From Galbula dea (Eukaryota > Chordata > Aves > Piciformes > Galbulidae): 64,000 bases of DNA. The notes beneath the pieces were generated by a model. That model searched no databases. It had not been told where the DNA came from and saw only the letters and a program-made list of their open reading frames with translations. The DNA lies in NCBI GenBank assembly GCA_013399015.1, contig VWZX01007020.1, forward strand, positions 4,216,109-4,280,108. Direction: 5' to 3'. Each line of letters starts with the position of its first letter. Within the stretch, counting starts at the first letter, position 1. Of this stretch, positions 37,278 to 51,900 are shown piece after piece. The translations under genes were made by a program, and so were the position numbers.

Positions 37278-40200
37278 ACATATCACCTAATATGGTTGTA
37301 TGGATATCACAACATAAGTGCATTGGTTGCGCAAATACTTTTATCAGCAGGTAGGAACGTTTTGTATCACCATTAATGAAAACCCTTGTGGAGATGGACT
37401 GGTTCTGTTTGCCAGTGTGATCCTTCTGCAAAGCTGCTTAATTCGGTGTGTAATGGATGAGGCTATTCATGCATTTGCCTCTGGTTTAATTTTCTGGATT
37501 AAACAATGATTAAATGACAAAGCTTGGTTTAAAAAAAATGGCATGTTTTGACTATTAAGAATGCACTGGGAATAATTACCTTGGAAAAAGAGAGTATAAT
37601 AAAATTGCACTTAATTCCTACACAAACAGTTGTCTGTAATCACCTATGTTTGTTACAAGATACCTTTGTTATAAATATTTTGAGCTAAAAAGCAAAGAAT
37701 ATGGAAGATTTGAGGCAGAGCCCTTAGCCCTCTGTTTTTGTAGAAGCAGGGAAGACTTGGTGAAGGTCAGGTTACACCCTCTGTTACACTTGTTCTTGAA
37801 ACTGCTCATCAACGCCATTATATTTCATCTTTTTCTTTTATATTTGTATAAAGTCTGAGGCAGTGATTCTGGTGCTGCCTCATGAGTAGATCATCTGTCT
37901 CTGCTGTGAGCTGTAGAGCAGGTGTTGGGGCTGGTGTTAGTGCTGCTTCTAGTAAGTGTCAAAACCCACGTGGGTGACAAAAGTGTAAAAAACAAACAAA
38001 TGAACACTGGGATGGGGGGGAAAGCCAGACTGATAGACATTTAATGAAGAAGTATTTGGCAAGGTGTTAATAAGGAAAGTAGTTTGCTATTTGAGAGAGC
38101 TTACCTAAGTATCTATGATTCTAAATTTTCTTTGTAAAAGGAGGGAATATGAGAAGACAGTCGTGTTTGCTATGCTGAAATAAATAAGTTACTAAAAGTA
38201 TGCACCTGTATTACGTAGCTATTAGTGTTTAAAAATCAGGTTCATCAACACAAATTAAATTACATTTGTAGTATTTTTTGCTATTCTGTATTTAACATTC
38301 CCTACCTTATGAGTGATATGGAGTACTTTCTGTTGTGCTTTTTGTATTATGTTGTACAGAGGTTCTCAGTGATAAGACTAGACAAAAGGTTAATCTGTTT
38401 TCAGTGTGGTTTGTTGGCTTGGAGTGTGGGAACTTTGAGGGAATGCTTAGCTTCGGGATGTAGAGAACAGGACAGGAATTTTTAATTTAAATTACATTAG
38501 AGAAATACAAGTATAACTTGTTAAGATCAAAGTATAGGATCTATTTGTGTTCGAAGAATTAAAGAAGTTAGTGCTTAAGAAGTATATATTTGTTGCCAAA
38601 GGACTGAATTCACTGCTTCACAAGTGAAAGGTCACTGAAAATGGCGTTAGACAACAGTAGCCTTTTCTGGAACAAATGGTATTTTCTTTACAATTATTTC
38701 ATTACTCGATGTGTTCAGTGTTGAAAACCAGAAGCAGCTGGGGAAAAGAAAAGCTGCTCTTAGGAAGTAAAGTTGACAGAATTGTACTAATCCTAGCAGT
38801 TGGGTAGATTTTGTGAGCAACCCAAAGTGATTGATTAAGCTTGCTAACTGTCTATAGTATTTCCTTCATACGACTGCTTAACTTGAGACAGTTTTGGAAA
38901 CTTTATAATTATTGGCCCATGTCATTTGAAACAACTTGGAGTATTTTATTATGTTTTGTTTTTATTAAATACCCTGATAAAATAATAAATTAGGAAGTAT
39001 AGCAAGAGTAATAAAAGTTAGTTAACTTGTTGTAAAGGTTATTGCGTGCTATTCAAATGCATCCGAAAAGCAAAACTACAAACTTAGATAATTCACTTAG
39101 ATTTGGCAGGGTCTGCCATTCATCTAAACACAGGCAGAAATTAGTTGAAAAAGTGTTAGTAAAGCAGTGAGGTCTTTGTTCTGAAGAGGAGTGTACCTGG
39201 TGAGGCAGTGTATTACTTGCAAGTGTTTAGTGATACCTTGCTTCTCTCTTCCCTGTGAAAGGATTTAAACTTAGGATGGAGGGCAGAGATATTGCTGCAG
39301 TGCTGCTTTGCTGCTGTGGAGAAATGTGGTACATTTGCTGGGATATTCCTATTATAGAGTAGTTCTTTTGTCTCTGATTTTGAATGTTTTGGATCACGCT
39401 GTTTAATGCAGGTGCTTTTTGGTTCCATGTTTGGAAGATTGTCTCCCCCCAGCCTTTTCCCATCTGACCTCTGTCCTACTCACCCCTGAAGAAGTGAAAA
39501 ACATTACATTTTCATGTTGCACACTTCTCCTTGGGTTCCTGTCTGTCAAGGAAAAAAATCTGGGTTGTTTTATTTATTTTTAAGAGCATTTGCAGGTAAC
39601 CAAATGTACTTTGCAAGTCAGTTCTGTTTAAGCAATGTACTGCCATTTTAACTATAAATGATCAAGGCTTAATTTGGTTTAAATGATCAGCTTTAGATTG
39701 ATGGCATTACTTAATTGGGATGAATTTTTCTGAGTGTGTGTGTCCAGTGTGCAGGTAGGTTTATCTGTAACAGTTAACCTGTCTTTTTCACACCCCTTTC
39801 AGTATTCCATGGTCTGTGAAATGTTACTTTTTTAAAAATAGTTTTTTACTCCTTAATTTGCCTTTCAAAAGTCCTTTTTCCTGTAATGACCACATCCTGC
39901 TGAATGTTAAGGTTGTGCACTTAGGCACAACAGTCCTCTGGCCAGACAGAGAAGATGATAGGCTTCTGGCACTCGGAGAGGCACCTGACTTTCCTCCCCT
40001 TGCAGGCTGTATTGATGTAGTGGAATCAGCTATTGCATTTGTGCATGGCAGGTAGCAATGCCAGTTTTTCTTTTGCGTTCATGTGGAGTGACAGTCATGA
40101 CTTAAGCTTTATACAATTGGCAGAGTGCAGGTAAAGCAGATGTTTGGCCGTTGGGCTGTACATCCTGTCCAGGCAATTGAGTTCTTCCCTGGAGGAAGAA

Positions 40201-43200
40201 GGTCCTTAGCTGATTATTCCATATATTTTACTGGGGGGTTTTTGGCCTCTATTTTAAATGGCCTTTTGAAAACATAGTCAATAGGATTAAGAAGACAGCT
40301 GCTACTTGGGTTGCTACTCTGGTAGTAGAGAAGGACATGTGCACTGTTAGTCTGTAAGTGTTACAGCAGTAGCACTTCCTCATTAAAGATCCAGTGATGT
40401 CATTTGAATGCACTTCTATTTTTGCTTTCAAACATTACTCTAAAAATACTATTTTGAAGGGTATTGCTTTCCTTTCTGGGAAGGTGGGGGATGTATCTAT
40501 TTGGAAGTTTTAACCTATGTTGAATTGGTCAGTTAGTGCCAGTTAGAACTGGATGTTTCCAGTAGGCATTCTTGTTATGCCTGTCCCTTAATTTAATTTC
40601 ACAAATATGTATTTTTTTTTTGTTTGAAATAGGATTTATGTTTTATCTTTTTCTGAAGGACATGTAGGTTTGCAGTATTTTCTAAAATGCTCCTAACCCT
40701 TCTTGTTTTTCCCTCCGTCATATTAGATTGACTGGAAATGTTAAAATTCCAACACCTAGAAATTAAATAGTGATGATTAAAGCCTGTGAATTAAAAGTCA
40801 GATTCTTAAAGGTGATATGCTGGTGTAAAATTTCCTCAGCAGGTGCCATCCTGCTATCCTATAAATACTATTCATCAAGTCTAATCTTTCCTCCTTGGAA
40901 GTTACCTAAGCTATATCATGCTTTCCTCCCTCTGTCCAGTACCCACTTTTAACTATTGTTTTTGCATGGATGTTCTAAAATATGTGACAACTATCTACAA
41001 GAAGGTCACTGTTCCATAGTAATAATCTGAGGGATTTTAACTCTTCAGTCTGCTTAAGTTTCAAGCACTGAGGTTTCTGTGAAACCAAACTAACCTTTGA
41101 GAAATAATTTACTGTGGACAAAAGTGGACTTGGATAGCTCTGAACCTGTATTGTCTTCTTTGATTTTAATGCGTATGACCTTAACTTCTTGAATTGTCAT
41201 CTCTACTTTGACTATGACAAGCATCTGTTCAGATTGGAAAGCATTATTCTCTTCTGGTCTTATTTTAAGTACAGCGCTTTTGAAAAATAGCTGTAGATCC
41301 TAAAAAAAAAAATAATTAAAAAGAGAATCTGTGAACTTTCTTGGTCGGCTGATTTATATATGAACTGCTGTGACTCATAGCACACTACCTTATTTTTATC
41401 CAGATAATTACCTTGCCAAAAGATATGTGAAAAAGTAAAGACTTGTTCCCTCAGCTTGAGGAGCAGTGCTATTATCTACCTTTCTATCTGTCCTCTTAAT
41501 GTTAACAGGAGATCAGAATTCATCTTCTTGCTTTGCTTTCATTGCAGATTTTTAAATTTGAATTTTCTGAAGTACTTTACAAAAAGAATTATGAAAGTGA
41601 AACTGAGGACTGTAAAAATGGCATCCGAGCTTCAGTAGTTTGGGTTTTTTTGAAAGTTGTGTCAATCCCAGGCATATCATAAGAAATTTTTAAAGTTGAT
41701 ATGGCTTTCTGTATTTGCAGTTACTGTTTGAAGAGATATATCTGCACACACTGAAATAAAATGTAGGTAAAGGTTCCTGGAATCCTTGGAGGATCTTACT
41801 CCTCTTCTGCCTTGATAATTTTCATTTCTAACAGTAGTGTGATCATCAGAGGATCAACATGTGTTTTCACTTACGATATTTGGGATGCTTCATGGATTTG
41901 CAGTTCTCCAGGTTTGCAGATTTGTTATTTCACCTCTTGTTTTATGTTTGGGAGCTGATCAAGTTCAAAGCTTTTTTCTGAGTAGCAAATCATTGAGTAG
42001 GGTCCAACAGCAGGAGTGCTCTTAAATCTATTTTTGAATCTTTATTTAAAATAGTATAATACTTTCGCCATGATCTCTGGCAGTTCTGCTGATTCATAAT
42101 GAAACAGCTTTAGTTACTGTTCCCTTTGCCTGTGAAGGTCCTCTGAGCAGTAGTCCTTGGTAAATAGGTGGTCACCAAGGAAATCGTATGGCATAGCATC
42201 CTCCTACCCCCTCATGTCCTTGCCTTCCCCCAATTCAACTCCACGCACAGCTGGACTTATATTTTAATGATACTGTTTTTATGTTAATGTACCTAATTGT
42301 GAACTGTGATAGCTGGAGGCAGACATCCTGGTGCTAAACCTGCTGGGAGTTTTAAATGTTATTGACGTAACCTGCAGAATGCTCTGAAATAACGTGCCTG
42401 ATTTTAACCAACAAAAAAGTTGGGGGATCAGGTAAATAAACCAACCTAAGTGGATCAGATTTTCTTTTTAAGATAGTGAGCAATTTTTTCATCTTTTAGT
42501 TGTATGAAGGCATGAAAACTAGGAGGAGAAAGATACCATTTTAAGTACACATGTAACACTTACCAAGTTTGATAAAAATATAAACAAATTATCACAAGGA
42601 TTTTGGAACGGCAGATGGAGGTCTGTTTGCCCTTCCAGCTCCTGAGGTATCCAGGACTATCTTTGGGAGAACTTGGTGTCCTTCCTGTAAGTATCCTAGT
42701 TTAAACATAACCATCAGAAATAAGCTATGTGTTTGTGCCACATTGCAATAGTCTTTACCGTCATTTAAATACTCTCATCTGATATAAAAGAGGGAGAATT
42801 AGGCACCAAATATGCTGACTTGCATATCCTGAGATCCAGAGTAAAGTTATAAGTTTTGTATTTTAAAACATATTGCTTTTATTACAACAAAAATAATGCT
42901 AGTAACTTCAGCCTTCCATGTACTCCAAGTTTCCAGAACTTCTAAAAAGAAAATCAAAGAAACCCAGACTTAGCACGTTTTAACCATAGTAGTAATTTGT
43001 TTCATAATAAGACTTTACACCTCGGTTATGATTTCCATGAGTTTGGGTCCCAAATTCACGTAGCTGCTTTGGGAATAGCAACCTTCTGTGGCACGTGGCT
43101 CCAGATGCTGGCAGTGGCTTTACCTTTGCTCAGATACTCCTATGTATCTTCTTTTTGGATGAGACTTCTGCACCATTTGCTGAGGTTAGTGTCACACTGT

Positions 43201-44335
43201 GTCTTTGTGAGGTCCTTGTTTCTTCTGATGTGGTTATTGCTTCTACTCTGCTCAGCACAACTTTGTTTACGAAGCTACTTGACATTGTCGATTCTGGTTT
43301 TTGGTGGTGGTGAGTTCTTTTGTTTTGTTTTTTTCTTCCTTTGTTCATGCATTTTGTCTTGTCTCTGTAACAAATTATTAAATAGCTTCTCTCTGAATTA
43401 TTGATGTTCTGGAATGACTTCCTTCTCCACTCTAGTTACTTTCTATTTCTGCTTTGATCATCTCGCATTATTCTGTGAGATAAATGTATTCATATGAAAT
43501 ACAGCATTAATCAGTCTCTGCAGTGTCTCTATATGTGAGTCTACAGGTATCTCTGTATTACTATAGATTACTGGTTAGACTTCTACAAATAATTATGAGT
43601 TCAGAGAATAAGGTATCCAGCTTCTGTTACTTTAGGTAGTTCTTAATCTAACTGATAAGTCTTCCTCTATGCTCCCAGTTTAACTGCTTCCATAACATAA
43701 AGAGCAGAGCATCATGCTGCTTTGTGTTCTCCCTGCTATCTTGCCAGACTGTCCTTTGAATGTGCGTACAGATGGTATGACTCATTTACACTTGTCCTAA
43801 GCAGGCGAGGCACATAACACCAAGTATGCGCCTCCAGCTTTTGCTTCCTCTGGAAAAAAGATAGTGTTTCACTCCCCTCACACCAACTAGAATTATCTTG
43901 CTGTATTTCAGTCAGATTTTGGTTCTTGTTGTTATTTTTTTCCTAACTAAAATGCAATTAACTTAATTTTTAAAAGATGCCAGACTTCGGATTTTCCTGA
44001 GGCTACTTTTACATAGGAAAAATGCTACGCCATTTGGATCTAGAAAATACCCTGAGGTACTGTAACCCTGCTCTGCTACTTCTTCAGTACCTCTGAAACA
44101 TAGGTGACTCTTTTCTGAGTGTATTAAGAAAGCTAGTGTGTGTGTTCTGCAGCCTGGGACATGAGTAAATCAGCAAACATTTTCCCTTCTCAAATCGGCT
44201 GAGCCTAGTAGAGTTTTGGTGTTGGCTGGATCTTATCCGGTACATCTTGAATATATCGAAAAATGGCTTCTTGTCCTTCTTCAGCAGCAGCGATAGGAGA
44301 CTTAGGAACTTGAGTATTTGTTTGTGTGTGTGTTC

Positions 44336-44357
44336 TTTTTTTTTTTTTTTTTTTTTN
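44336..44357 (+). repeat. 21-base T run ending in an ambiguous base
   Basis: A T homopolymer of 21 bases is followed by a single N (44,357) and then normal sequence. The N most likely marks uncertain homopolymer length rather than missing sequence. Confidence 0.95.
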
Positions 44358-47300
44358 ATCCTCCCCTCTTATCCAGTCCTCAGCTGAGGATTTGCTTTTG
44401 CAGGTAATGCTGAGGAGCATGCAGTGTGTTAAGTCACACTTGGCGCTGAACAGCAGCAGAGGGGAAGTGAGAGTGTAGTGTAATGTACAGGCTGGTGTAT
44501 ATGGTCAAGTGCCTTATTTGTTCACCTTGTCCCTTTTTCATATCGGTGAGACCCAAAATCACGCTCTATGTTGTGATACTTTATCCTTTTTTCCTTTTGA
44601 AGGCATTAAGTTTACTGAGAAAATGGATCAGGAGGACATTTTCCCAAATGTTTATTTAATATTACTAATTTAAATGGGCAAAACTTAGAAGTTGTTCATT
44701 GTCCTATGGCCATGCCTGTCTATATATAAATACATAAAGTGGTATAGTAGCTCAGTTTTTTAACAACAACTTTGGTTTTTTGCAGCTGTTTCCTTTATAT
44801 GCTGCTTGTCAACAAAAATTTGTAGGACCAGCCCTCCCTTAAATCTATCTAGGGGTTTACCATCGCCCCAGAGCTGCCTGCCTGCTGTGCACTGGAAGCT
44901 GAAGTGTCTAAGACTCGCACTCCCTCTGGTGGCAAACCGCCAGGCTCCGCTTGCTCTCAGTTTGCTTTCCCCCTCCCTCTCGGTCTCCATTTTATCTTTT
45001 TGCTGGAATGCTGCATTAGGCTGAATTGTTTTGTGTGTGTATGTATGTCCCAATGAAAATGTAGCTTTAACAAAGCTGATCAAATTGAAGGACCATACCA
45101 GACTGCATACAGACTAGAAAACAAAAAGCTATTTGGTCAGGTCAGGGAGGGACAACTTACCTTTCTACTTGAATTTATTTCAGATTTTTAAATACCACAG
45201 TCACTCTTCTGTGATTCATGTAGAGTTTGTTTACTAATGCTTGGCTTAAAGTGATGACTCAATCTCATAAAGCTTGAATAAAACAATTGCCTATCTTGAA
45301 CTGAAATTCTTTGTTCCAGAGGTCAAGTATTTGAATAACATCAGTTTATGTATGGTACAAAAAACCCTAGTTCTATAAAGACTTTATTAGTTGCTTTCGC
45401 ATGAGGTCATTTTAAGAATTGATTGTGTTTAAAATCTTGAAATGATACTAATCAAGATTTAATATATAGAAAATTAGCTAAATCTGTCATTGCAACTTGT
45501 GTGTTAGTGATATGATAGCATATGACAATTTTTTATTAGCCATAGGTAAATTTGTCATGTAGAGTACAAACAGTGCAAAATAAAGCAGTTTATCACGCGC
45601 TTACAGAAATAAAATGTGATAGTTTGTACATCTTTGTAAATGCCTGTGTATAAGATCAGTTTGAGTGAAAAGATGCTATCCTGCATTACCCCTGTGGTAC
45701 ATGCACCTTTGCCTGCAACATTAATAAGAGGAGGAGGACACCAGCAGATCTTTGTGTTCTCATTATGTCTCCTTCCTGCTTCAGTAGTAGTAGTTTTAAA
45801 CATTTCTTCGATGTGTTTAAATTAATAATTATCTAACTTTTGTTTAACATCAGTTATTTAAATGAGTGAAGACTGAGTTCTGGTTCATTGTCACTGTAGC
45901 ACTGTTAGGTATTTACTTCATGTGGTGCTGCCTTTCATATGTAGTGCTGGCAACAGTTTTAGATGGCTGAAGAGATACTGGTAGGAGAAGTTTAAATTAC
46001 TGTAATGAGTCTTCTGTTGTGTTGCTAGGCCTTTCCTGACAGCATGGGGAGAAGGTAAAATCCAAATTGATGGTGCATCTGAATTTTGAGCCTTTAGTGT
46101 CTTTGAATGGGAAGTCAGTTGCCTTTAAAACTTAGGTGAGTAACTAGAAGCCTTCCAGAAATTGTAACACTTGTATGAGGGATGTAAAAGAGCATGTGTT
46201 AGTAAGAAACTTTGTGGTCTTACTCAAGGTTTTCTTTGGTGTGCTGCCACCAAGTGACAAAACTTGATATTGCTGCTATTTTTAGAGTGATTTCCACCTA
46301 TCCTGCTTGCTCTTTTTCTTTGAAATTGAAAAAGTTAGAATATTGCTTTGCACTTTTTGTTCATTCATGTATAGTATTCCAGATCATTATTCGGAGTTAC
46401 ATGACTGCTTGGGCAGTCTGACTGAAATTTCTAGGATAGAAGAATCATCAAAACAAAGTGCTTTTTTTAATTGTTGTTCTGTTCTTTAGAGATTCTAGAT
46501 TACTGTTATTGGAAATAGTCTACAATTCGAAACAATAGGATATGTCCATACGTAAAGATCAAGTACAAAACTGCTGAAATCAAAACCCAGTTGTTTCTCA
46601 CATCTGAAAATGTGCAATGTATTACAGAAACAAAGTCTGAATCCCATTACATGTCTCTTTTTGGGGTATCTTTTGATGAGCAATCTTATAAAATTATCAG
46701 TATATTAAGCTAAAACTCTGACCAATACTCCATGTCTGTTAGAGTTCACTTGCCTAACTACTTTAGTGGTATAAAGCCACTGTCCTTTCCAGCTTGCATG
46801 CTGGAAAACTTTTTAGTGTAGGTCTTAGCTGAAGGACCAGCTACTTGTTGTTGAGGAGTACAAAACAGTTCTAAGGTGTTATGCTAGTTTTTGTTGATTC
46901 CTCTTGGTAAGCTGAAAGCCCTTATGGAAGGATGGATATGTAAGCCTAGCATAGTGAAAAAATCTTAAGACCTTAGTGCAGATGTAAATGTCATCTTTTC
47001 CATGTCTGTTTATTGAGAACCAGTTATATGTAGATAAGATTCTTGATTTTTTTTTTAAATGTTGAAGTTTTTGATGCTTGTCTTCAAAAGTAAATTTTCC
47101 TGAGAAGCAAGTGTACTTCACTTCAGATTTTAACAATTAACTGCTGAATAAAAGCTGAAAAAGCTAGTTTGAATCAATAGGCTGCATATTCATCAGTTCT
47201 GATTTTTTTTTTTTTTATATTTTAATTGTACTGCTTCTGTGTTGAAGGAGAACTCTACCCTGAAAGATGCAGCATCTGCATGTTTTTTTTCTGTATTGCT

Positions 47301-48774
47301 ACCACCAGGATAGAATATTGAAGTCTTCTCTGACTGTGGTCTTGCCCTGTTCCTTGTACCTCCATAGTGTAGACTGTGGCATAGAAACCAACAGCAGTAA
47401 TACTTATTACCTAGAATAAAAAGATGCATTGCTTCTATTACTTCTGTTTGAAAGCACCTGGTTCTGGGAGCAGTAACAATGATATAGGACAATTCTGGTA
47501 GAACTTTGCATTCTAAAAGTTCATGGTAGTCTGGTAGACTTCCAAGCAGAGGAACTACTACTGGGTGTAGGAGGAGTAGTTTTAGTTCTCTCCATAGTCA
47601 ACAACTTTCTCTTACTGGATGAGGAGGTGGGAGGAGGTTGTCTTGAATAATAGCTTGAGTTGCTGGAAGCTTTTGCTTTAATGGTGTTGGGGCATGAACC
47701 TTTGTTCATTAAAACCTTTCTTGCTGCTTATTTAATCCTCCTTTCCCTATGCATTTCTACCCCCTAACCATGTGACTTTCAAAGCAAAGGTATGTTTCAG
47801 ACCTCCATGTGTACACGTCTGTCTATAAAATTGAATCACATAATAGTCATTTGTTTTTCATGGCCCTAGTCCTGTTTGGACTTTGGGCAGCCAGCCCTAC
47901 AGTCCGTGCCCCTAGCAGCTGGGATGCTTTTGGGGAAGTACCATGGACAGGGCCTGGGTTAGACTACTGGAGGCACTGCACTTATGGTGTGTTGGAAGAC
48001 ATCTCCTTTATGAGTGGTGTTCAGCAAGACCTTTTGATCACAGAGCTTAACAGTGTCTTTGCTTTGCAGGTGTTGATTGTGGGCATTTCTGATTATATAT
48101 ATGCAGCATTTGCAGCAAAATCATAAAAACCAGTATTGATTGAAGACCTCTTTTGCAAGCAGGCATTCCTGCTGAGACTAGTAGGGGCATTAGATGGTTC
48201 CACTATACTCTTTTTGTTTTGGCTGAATGTGTCTGTAGCTGATGTGATTTCCATAGAGGTGTTTGCTTTCTGATAGTTGTAATATGATTAGGATGACTGT
48301 ATCTTTTTCAGGGTTTCATGATAGATTAGTAGTTTTACCTGAATAGATAGCTGAACTCATGCACATTGTCAGGAGAGAAATGGCACACAGAATTCTGTCT
48401 GATCTTGATTAGAACAACCTCCCCAAACTGTTCAGTTTGTGTAGCTACTTTTTATGGGCTGTGGTTGATATATTCAAAAGCCTTCTCTATAAGGAATTCT
48501 TTGCTACCAGTGAGGGGGTGTACCTTGCCTTTAAATCTCTTTGCATCTGTTTGCCCCAGAAAGTTGCTAACTTTAGATATAAACTTTAAAGACTAGTAAC
48601 CTAGTGGTCCCTAGTGATTAAGCATCATAATTTTCATTGGTGTTGTGAGGTATTTCGTTTGGGTGTTGTGTGGGGTTTTCTTTGTTTTGTTTTGGGGTTT
48701 TTTTGTGTGGTTTTGTTTCATTTTGTCCTCCCTTCCCCCCTTACAAGTCTTAATTTTGACTGAGAACCTGTGCA

Positions 48775-48836
48775 ACTGCTAAAGGTCAAGGTAAACAGCA
48801 AAGGTAAAGCTACCACTGTTAAAGGTCAAGGTAAAC
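48775..48836 (+). repeat. 40-base tandem duplication with two AAGGTCA half-sites
   Basis: A 22-base block at 48,775-48,796 recurs at 48,815-48,836 with one mismatch (ACTGC versus ACTGT at its left end). Each copy holds TAAAGGTCA, which fits the extended half-site TNAAGGTCA bound by ERR- and SF-1-type nuclear receptors. The 40-base spacing is about four helical turns, so both sites face the same side. Binding is only inferred from the motif. Confidence 0.8.
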
Positions 48837-48944
48837 TCCTTACCAAGTGTGGATAAAATCTGTACTGATACATACCCTGAGTATGGATGAAGTTCCTAAT
48901 ATGCAATTAAGCCAATTTCTGGAGGTGAACACTAGCTTCAATGA

Positions 48945-48961
48945 TTTTTTTTTTTTTTTTT
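48945..48961 (+). repeat. 17-base T run
   Basis: A plain T homopolymer in the presumed intron, with no associated transposon. Confidence 0.95.
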
Positions 48962-51900
48962 CCTTCTTGATCTGAAGATGATCTGAATAATTTTGTTGAT
49001 ATTTAAACAACAGTAACAAAAAAGAGGTACCAACCTTAAAACAAACCAACCAACACTTCCATTATTTTGAGGTAGTGAGTACCGGAATGGTGCATGTTTC
49101 TTTGACATTTCAAAATTCCATGTACCAGCTACACAATAGCATGTTGTTATATCTTAAATTGCTGTAAGTGTGAGTTGAACTGATCAAGGTAAATTTTGTT
49201 TTTCTCTTAGTTGTAGTAATAGCCAGGTTTTTTTCTATTTTTCTTTTTCCGCTTGTGGTCTTTTAACTGATTCTTGCACCTCATGCAGAAAACCTGAGTC
49301 TGAACTTTGACTGAGTTACAAAGCTGGGTGCTTAGAGGAATTCGTATGGTCTACCATTTCTGCAGATGTTGCTAGCAGCTCTTTAATCTACACATGCAGG
49401 ACAAAATAAGCTTTTGCTTTAAGTGCATTATATTGTATTCTTTCTCAAGTGTGTACTTCAAGATGAGACTGGTGAGATATTTCCCTTGCTGTTGACCAGA
49501 TGCTGGTAGTAATGACTGAATAATATACTCTTTTCAGCTGCTGGTTTTTGGCTAGGGTAGGAGGCAATGTATTGGGAAAATATATGACTGGCAGTTTGTT
49601 TGTTCCAGCTCTGTTGGAGCCAGGAGCCCTGTGGGACAAGGAGTTTATGGGATGTTTCTCTGGGGTGGAAAGTAAATCTTTTTGCTCTTCTTGATTTGGT
49701 TTTAATGCTACAGGAATTCCAGCTCAAAAGCAATGTAAAACAAAGCTTGTAGTAAGTAAAGATTAAGTACTTGAGAACCTTTTCCTTTTCCCTTAGGCAC
49801 AGGAAAGACATGAGGAAAAGGCGCTTTTTCACATTTGTGTTTAATAGTTTTGTTTAAAAAAAACTCAAAGCCTCACAGATCTTGCTGAAATATTTAAATA
49901 TTGTGTTCAGTAATACAATAAATACTTTAGACAACAAAATTCAGATGTTCTTTTCAAGAAATATGATGTAGTACTTCTAAAGAAATGACATAATGGAGCT
50001 TCTTTTCATTGTTAAGTACTAACAATATCTTTTAAGTGGCTTTGTCTTGCATATTTAGGTAAAGATAAGTATTTCAAAGAGTAAGTCTTTTTTCCTGTGC
50101 ATAGTAATATTTCATGGATATTGTTGATTAAATTAGTCCCACAATATTTTAGAGTCTGGTAATACCCGTAGCAAATATGTGTTACAGGTCTATTTATATT
50201 TATATTATTCTCATATTTTTCATTGTTGAGGTCTTTATTGTTTTATTTAGCAAAGAGTAGTTTGCCATTTTATCAGTCTTGAGATTATATGGTGTGTGAC
50301 TTGACTATTTACAAGAGTGGTACAAAATTTTTTCTTGGTGTATGGATTTTTCTTTTTGTTTGTTTACTGTTTTGGTGGGGTTTTTGTTTGGTTAGTTTTT
50401 TGGGGGTTGGTTTTTTGTTCTCCTGCCTCACTCTCAAATTTAAAAAAAAAAAAAAATGGCAGAGGGGTTGTGGATTTTTTTGTTTTTGTTTTTTTTTTTC
50501 GCATACAAGTTAGACAACTTGTTGGGAAAAGTGAAAGAAAAAACATTCCTACTCCAGAATCAGAATCTGGGAGGAACCTTGCCTTTTACCTTTGTGTTCT
50601 ATGATAGAGCAGTGCTAAATAAACTTCACTGCTATGGTGCCATAAATTGAACTAGAAACAATGAATTTCGTTAATATTCTGAAGTAATCATGTCTGTACC
50701 TACAAAGGCATCCATGGACTTCAAAGAGTAGCCTTTCTGTGTAGCCCCAGAAAATTGTTCAGAGCTAGTTTCAGTTATCTGCAGAACAGTACTTCCAGTC
50801 TCACTCTTCTGATGACATTTGTCCGATTTTTCTTTCTGGTCTCTCTGTTCTACAAGGAGTTAACAGGGTCTGTGGTTGCTTCTCTGCAATTTGGAGGGGC
50901 TGAAGCTGGAGAGAGGTACTGGCTCAGTGTTTGGAGGAGGACTCCTCCCACTGCTCATCCAAAATGGATGCTAAGTATTTTCTTATTAAGAGAAAATTGG
51001 CACTAGACCAAACAATGTTCTGTACATTTCTAAAGAGGATATGACATTAAAAAAAAATCAAAATATTGAGTTTTAAAAATAGAGAGAAAAGCAGAACCAA
51101 GAAAGGGTAGACCTTAAAAGTTTTTAAAATGACCATGAGGTGTCAGTGTACATCCAAGAAGAAATCTGGGAGACCTACATGTCCTTAGTGTAGTTAGTTG
51201 CCTTTGTTTCCTAGGGCCTGAAATCATGTGCAGGAGAGAAGGTGGCAACAGCTGAATCAAGGCTCCAAAAATTTATATCTGCGTGACTTAAAGGTTACAT
51301 TTTCATAATAATATGTGTGGTGTCTTTTAAACATGATATGTAAGTTTATTGATGGGTTTCTAGATTTTGATTTAATTTACAAAATGATTGATGAGTTCAT
51401 TGGCATTCTGTCTTGACTACCATACATTTTGAGTAGGCTGGTTGGATTAGTAGTTTTCTGGTGAAGACTTTGCGTAGCTTGCCACATAAAACATGAACAA
51501 ATAGGAATATTCTAAGCCATAGTCTTGACTTTTTGTTACTAAATGCTAAAGTGTTTCAAACATATTCATAAAGCTCAGTATATCTTATAGAAACCTGGGT
51601 TTTGTTGTGCATAATATTTTTATAAAATGAAAGTTACCTTTCCAAAAAGTGGTAGAAAACTTTTGGATGCAAGATGTTCTGTGGCCTTATTTCTGCAAAA
51701 ACATGACCAGCTACCTTCCCTTTGCATACCTGCATGTTTCCTCAAAGGGATTTGGTTATTTGTATATTCTAAAGATACCCAAGCCTGTGGATTTTTAGAG
51801 ACAAGGGCATATAGAAGTTAACTTTCTTAGTGTTTTAAATAATATAGTACTGGCATCTCTTCTGTATTATGATTTGGTACCGTCTTTCTGATTCTGTAAG

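Noticed and set aside
40006..40051. 46-base acceptor-donor pair with an open frame (CIDVVESAIAFVHG)
   Set aside because: The splice sites look good, but the phase does not fit the exon 1 donor and the only open frame cannot be joined to it directly.
42997..43404. 135-codon hydrophobic frame on the + strand
   Set aside because: Leucine- and phenylalanine-rich translation is expected from T-rich sequence. Other frames in the same place are also open and no splice signals or family match support it.
44357..44357. Single N after a T run as a possible gap
   Set aside because: It is best explained as base-call uncertainty in a homopolymer.
47193..47709. Two adjacent minus-strand frames ending next to an A-run, resembling a processed pseudogene
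   Set aside because: The serine- and proline-rich part comes from simple GA/CT-rich DNA, no parent gene is recognised, the A-run is short, and CR1 is not known to make processed pseudogenes readily.
47809..48126. 105-codon + strand frame around a TGGACTTTGGGCAGCC-type GC-richer patch
   Set aside because: No family resemblance or convincing splice sites. Likely chance.
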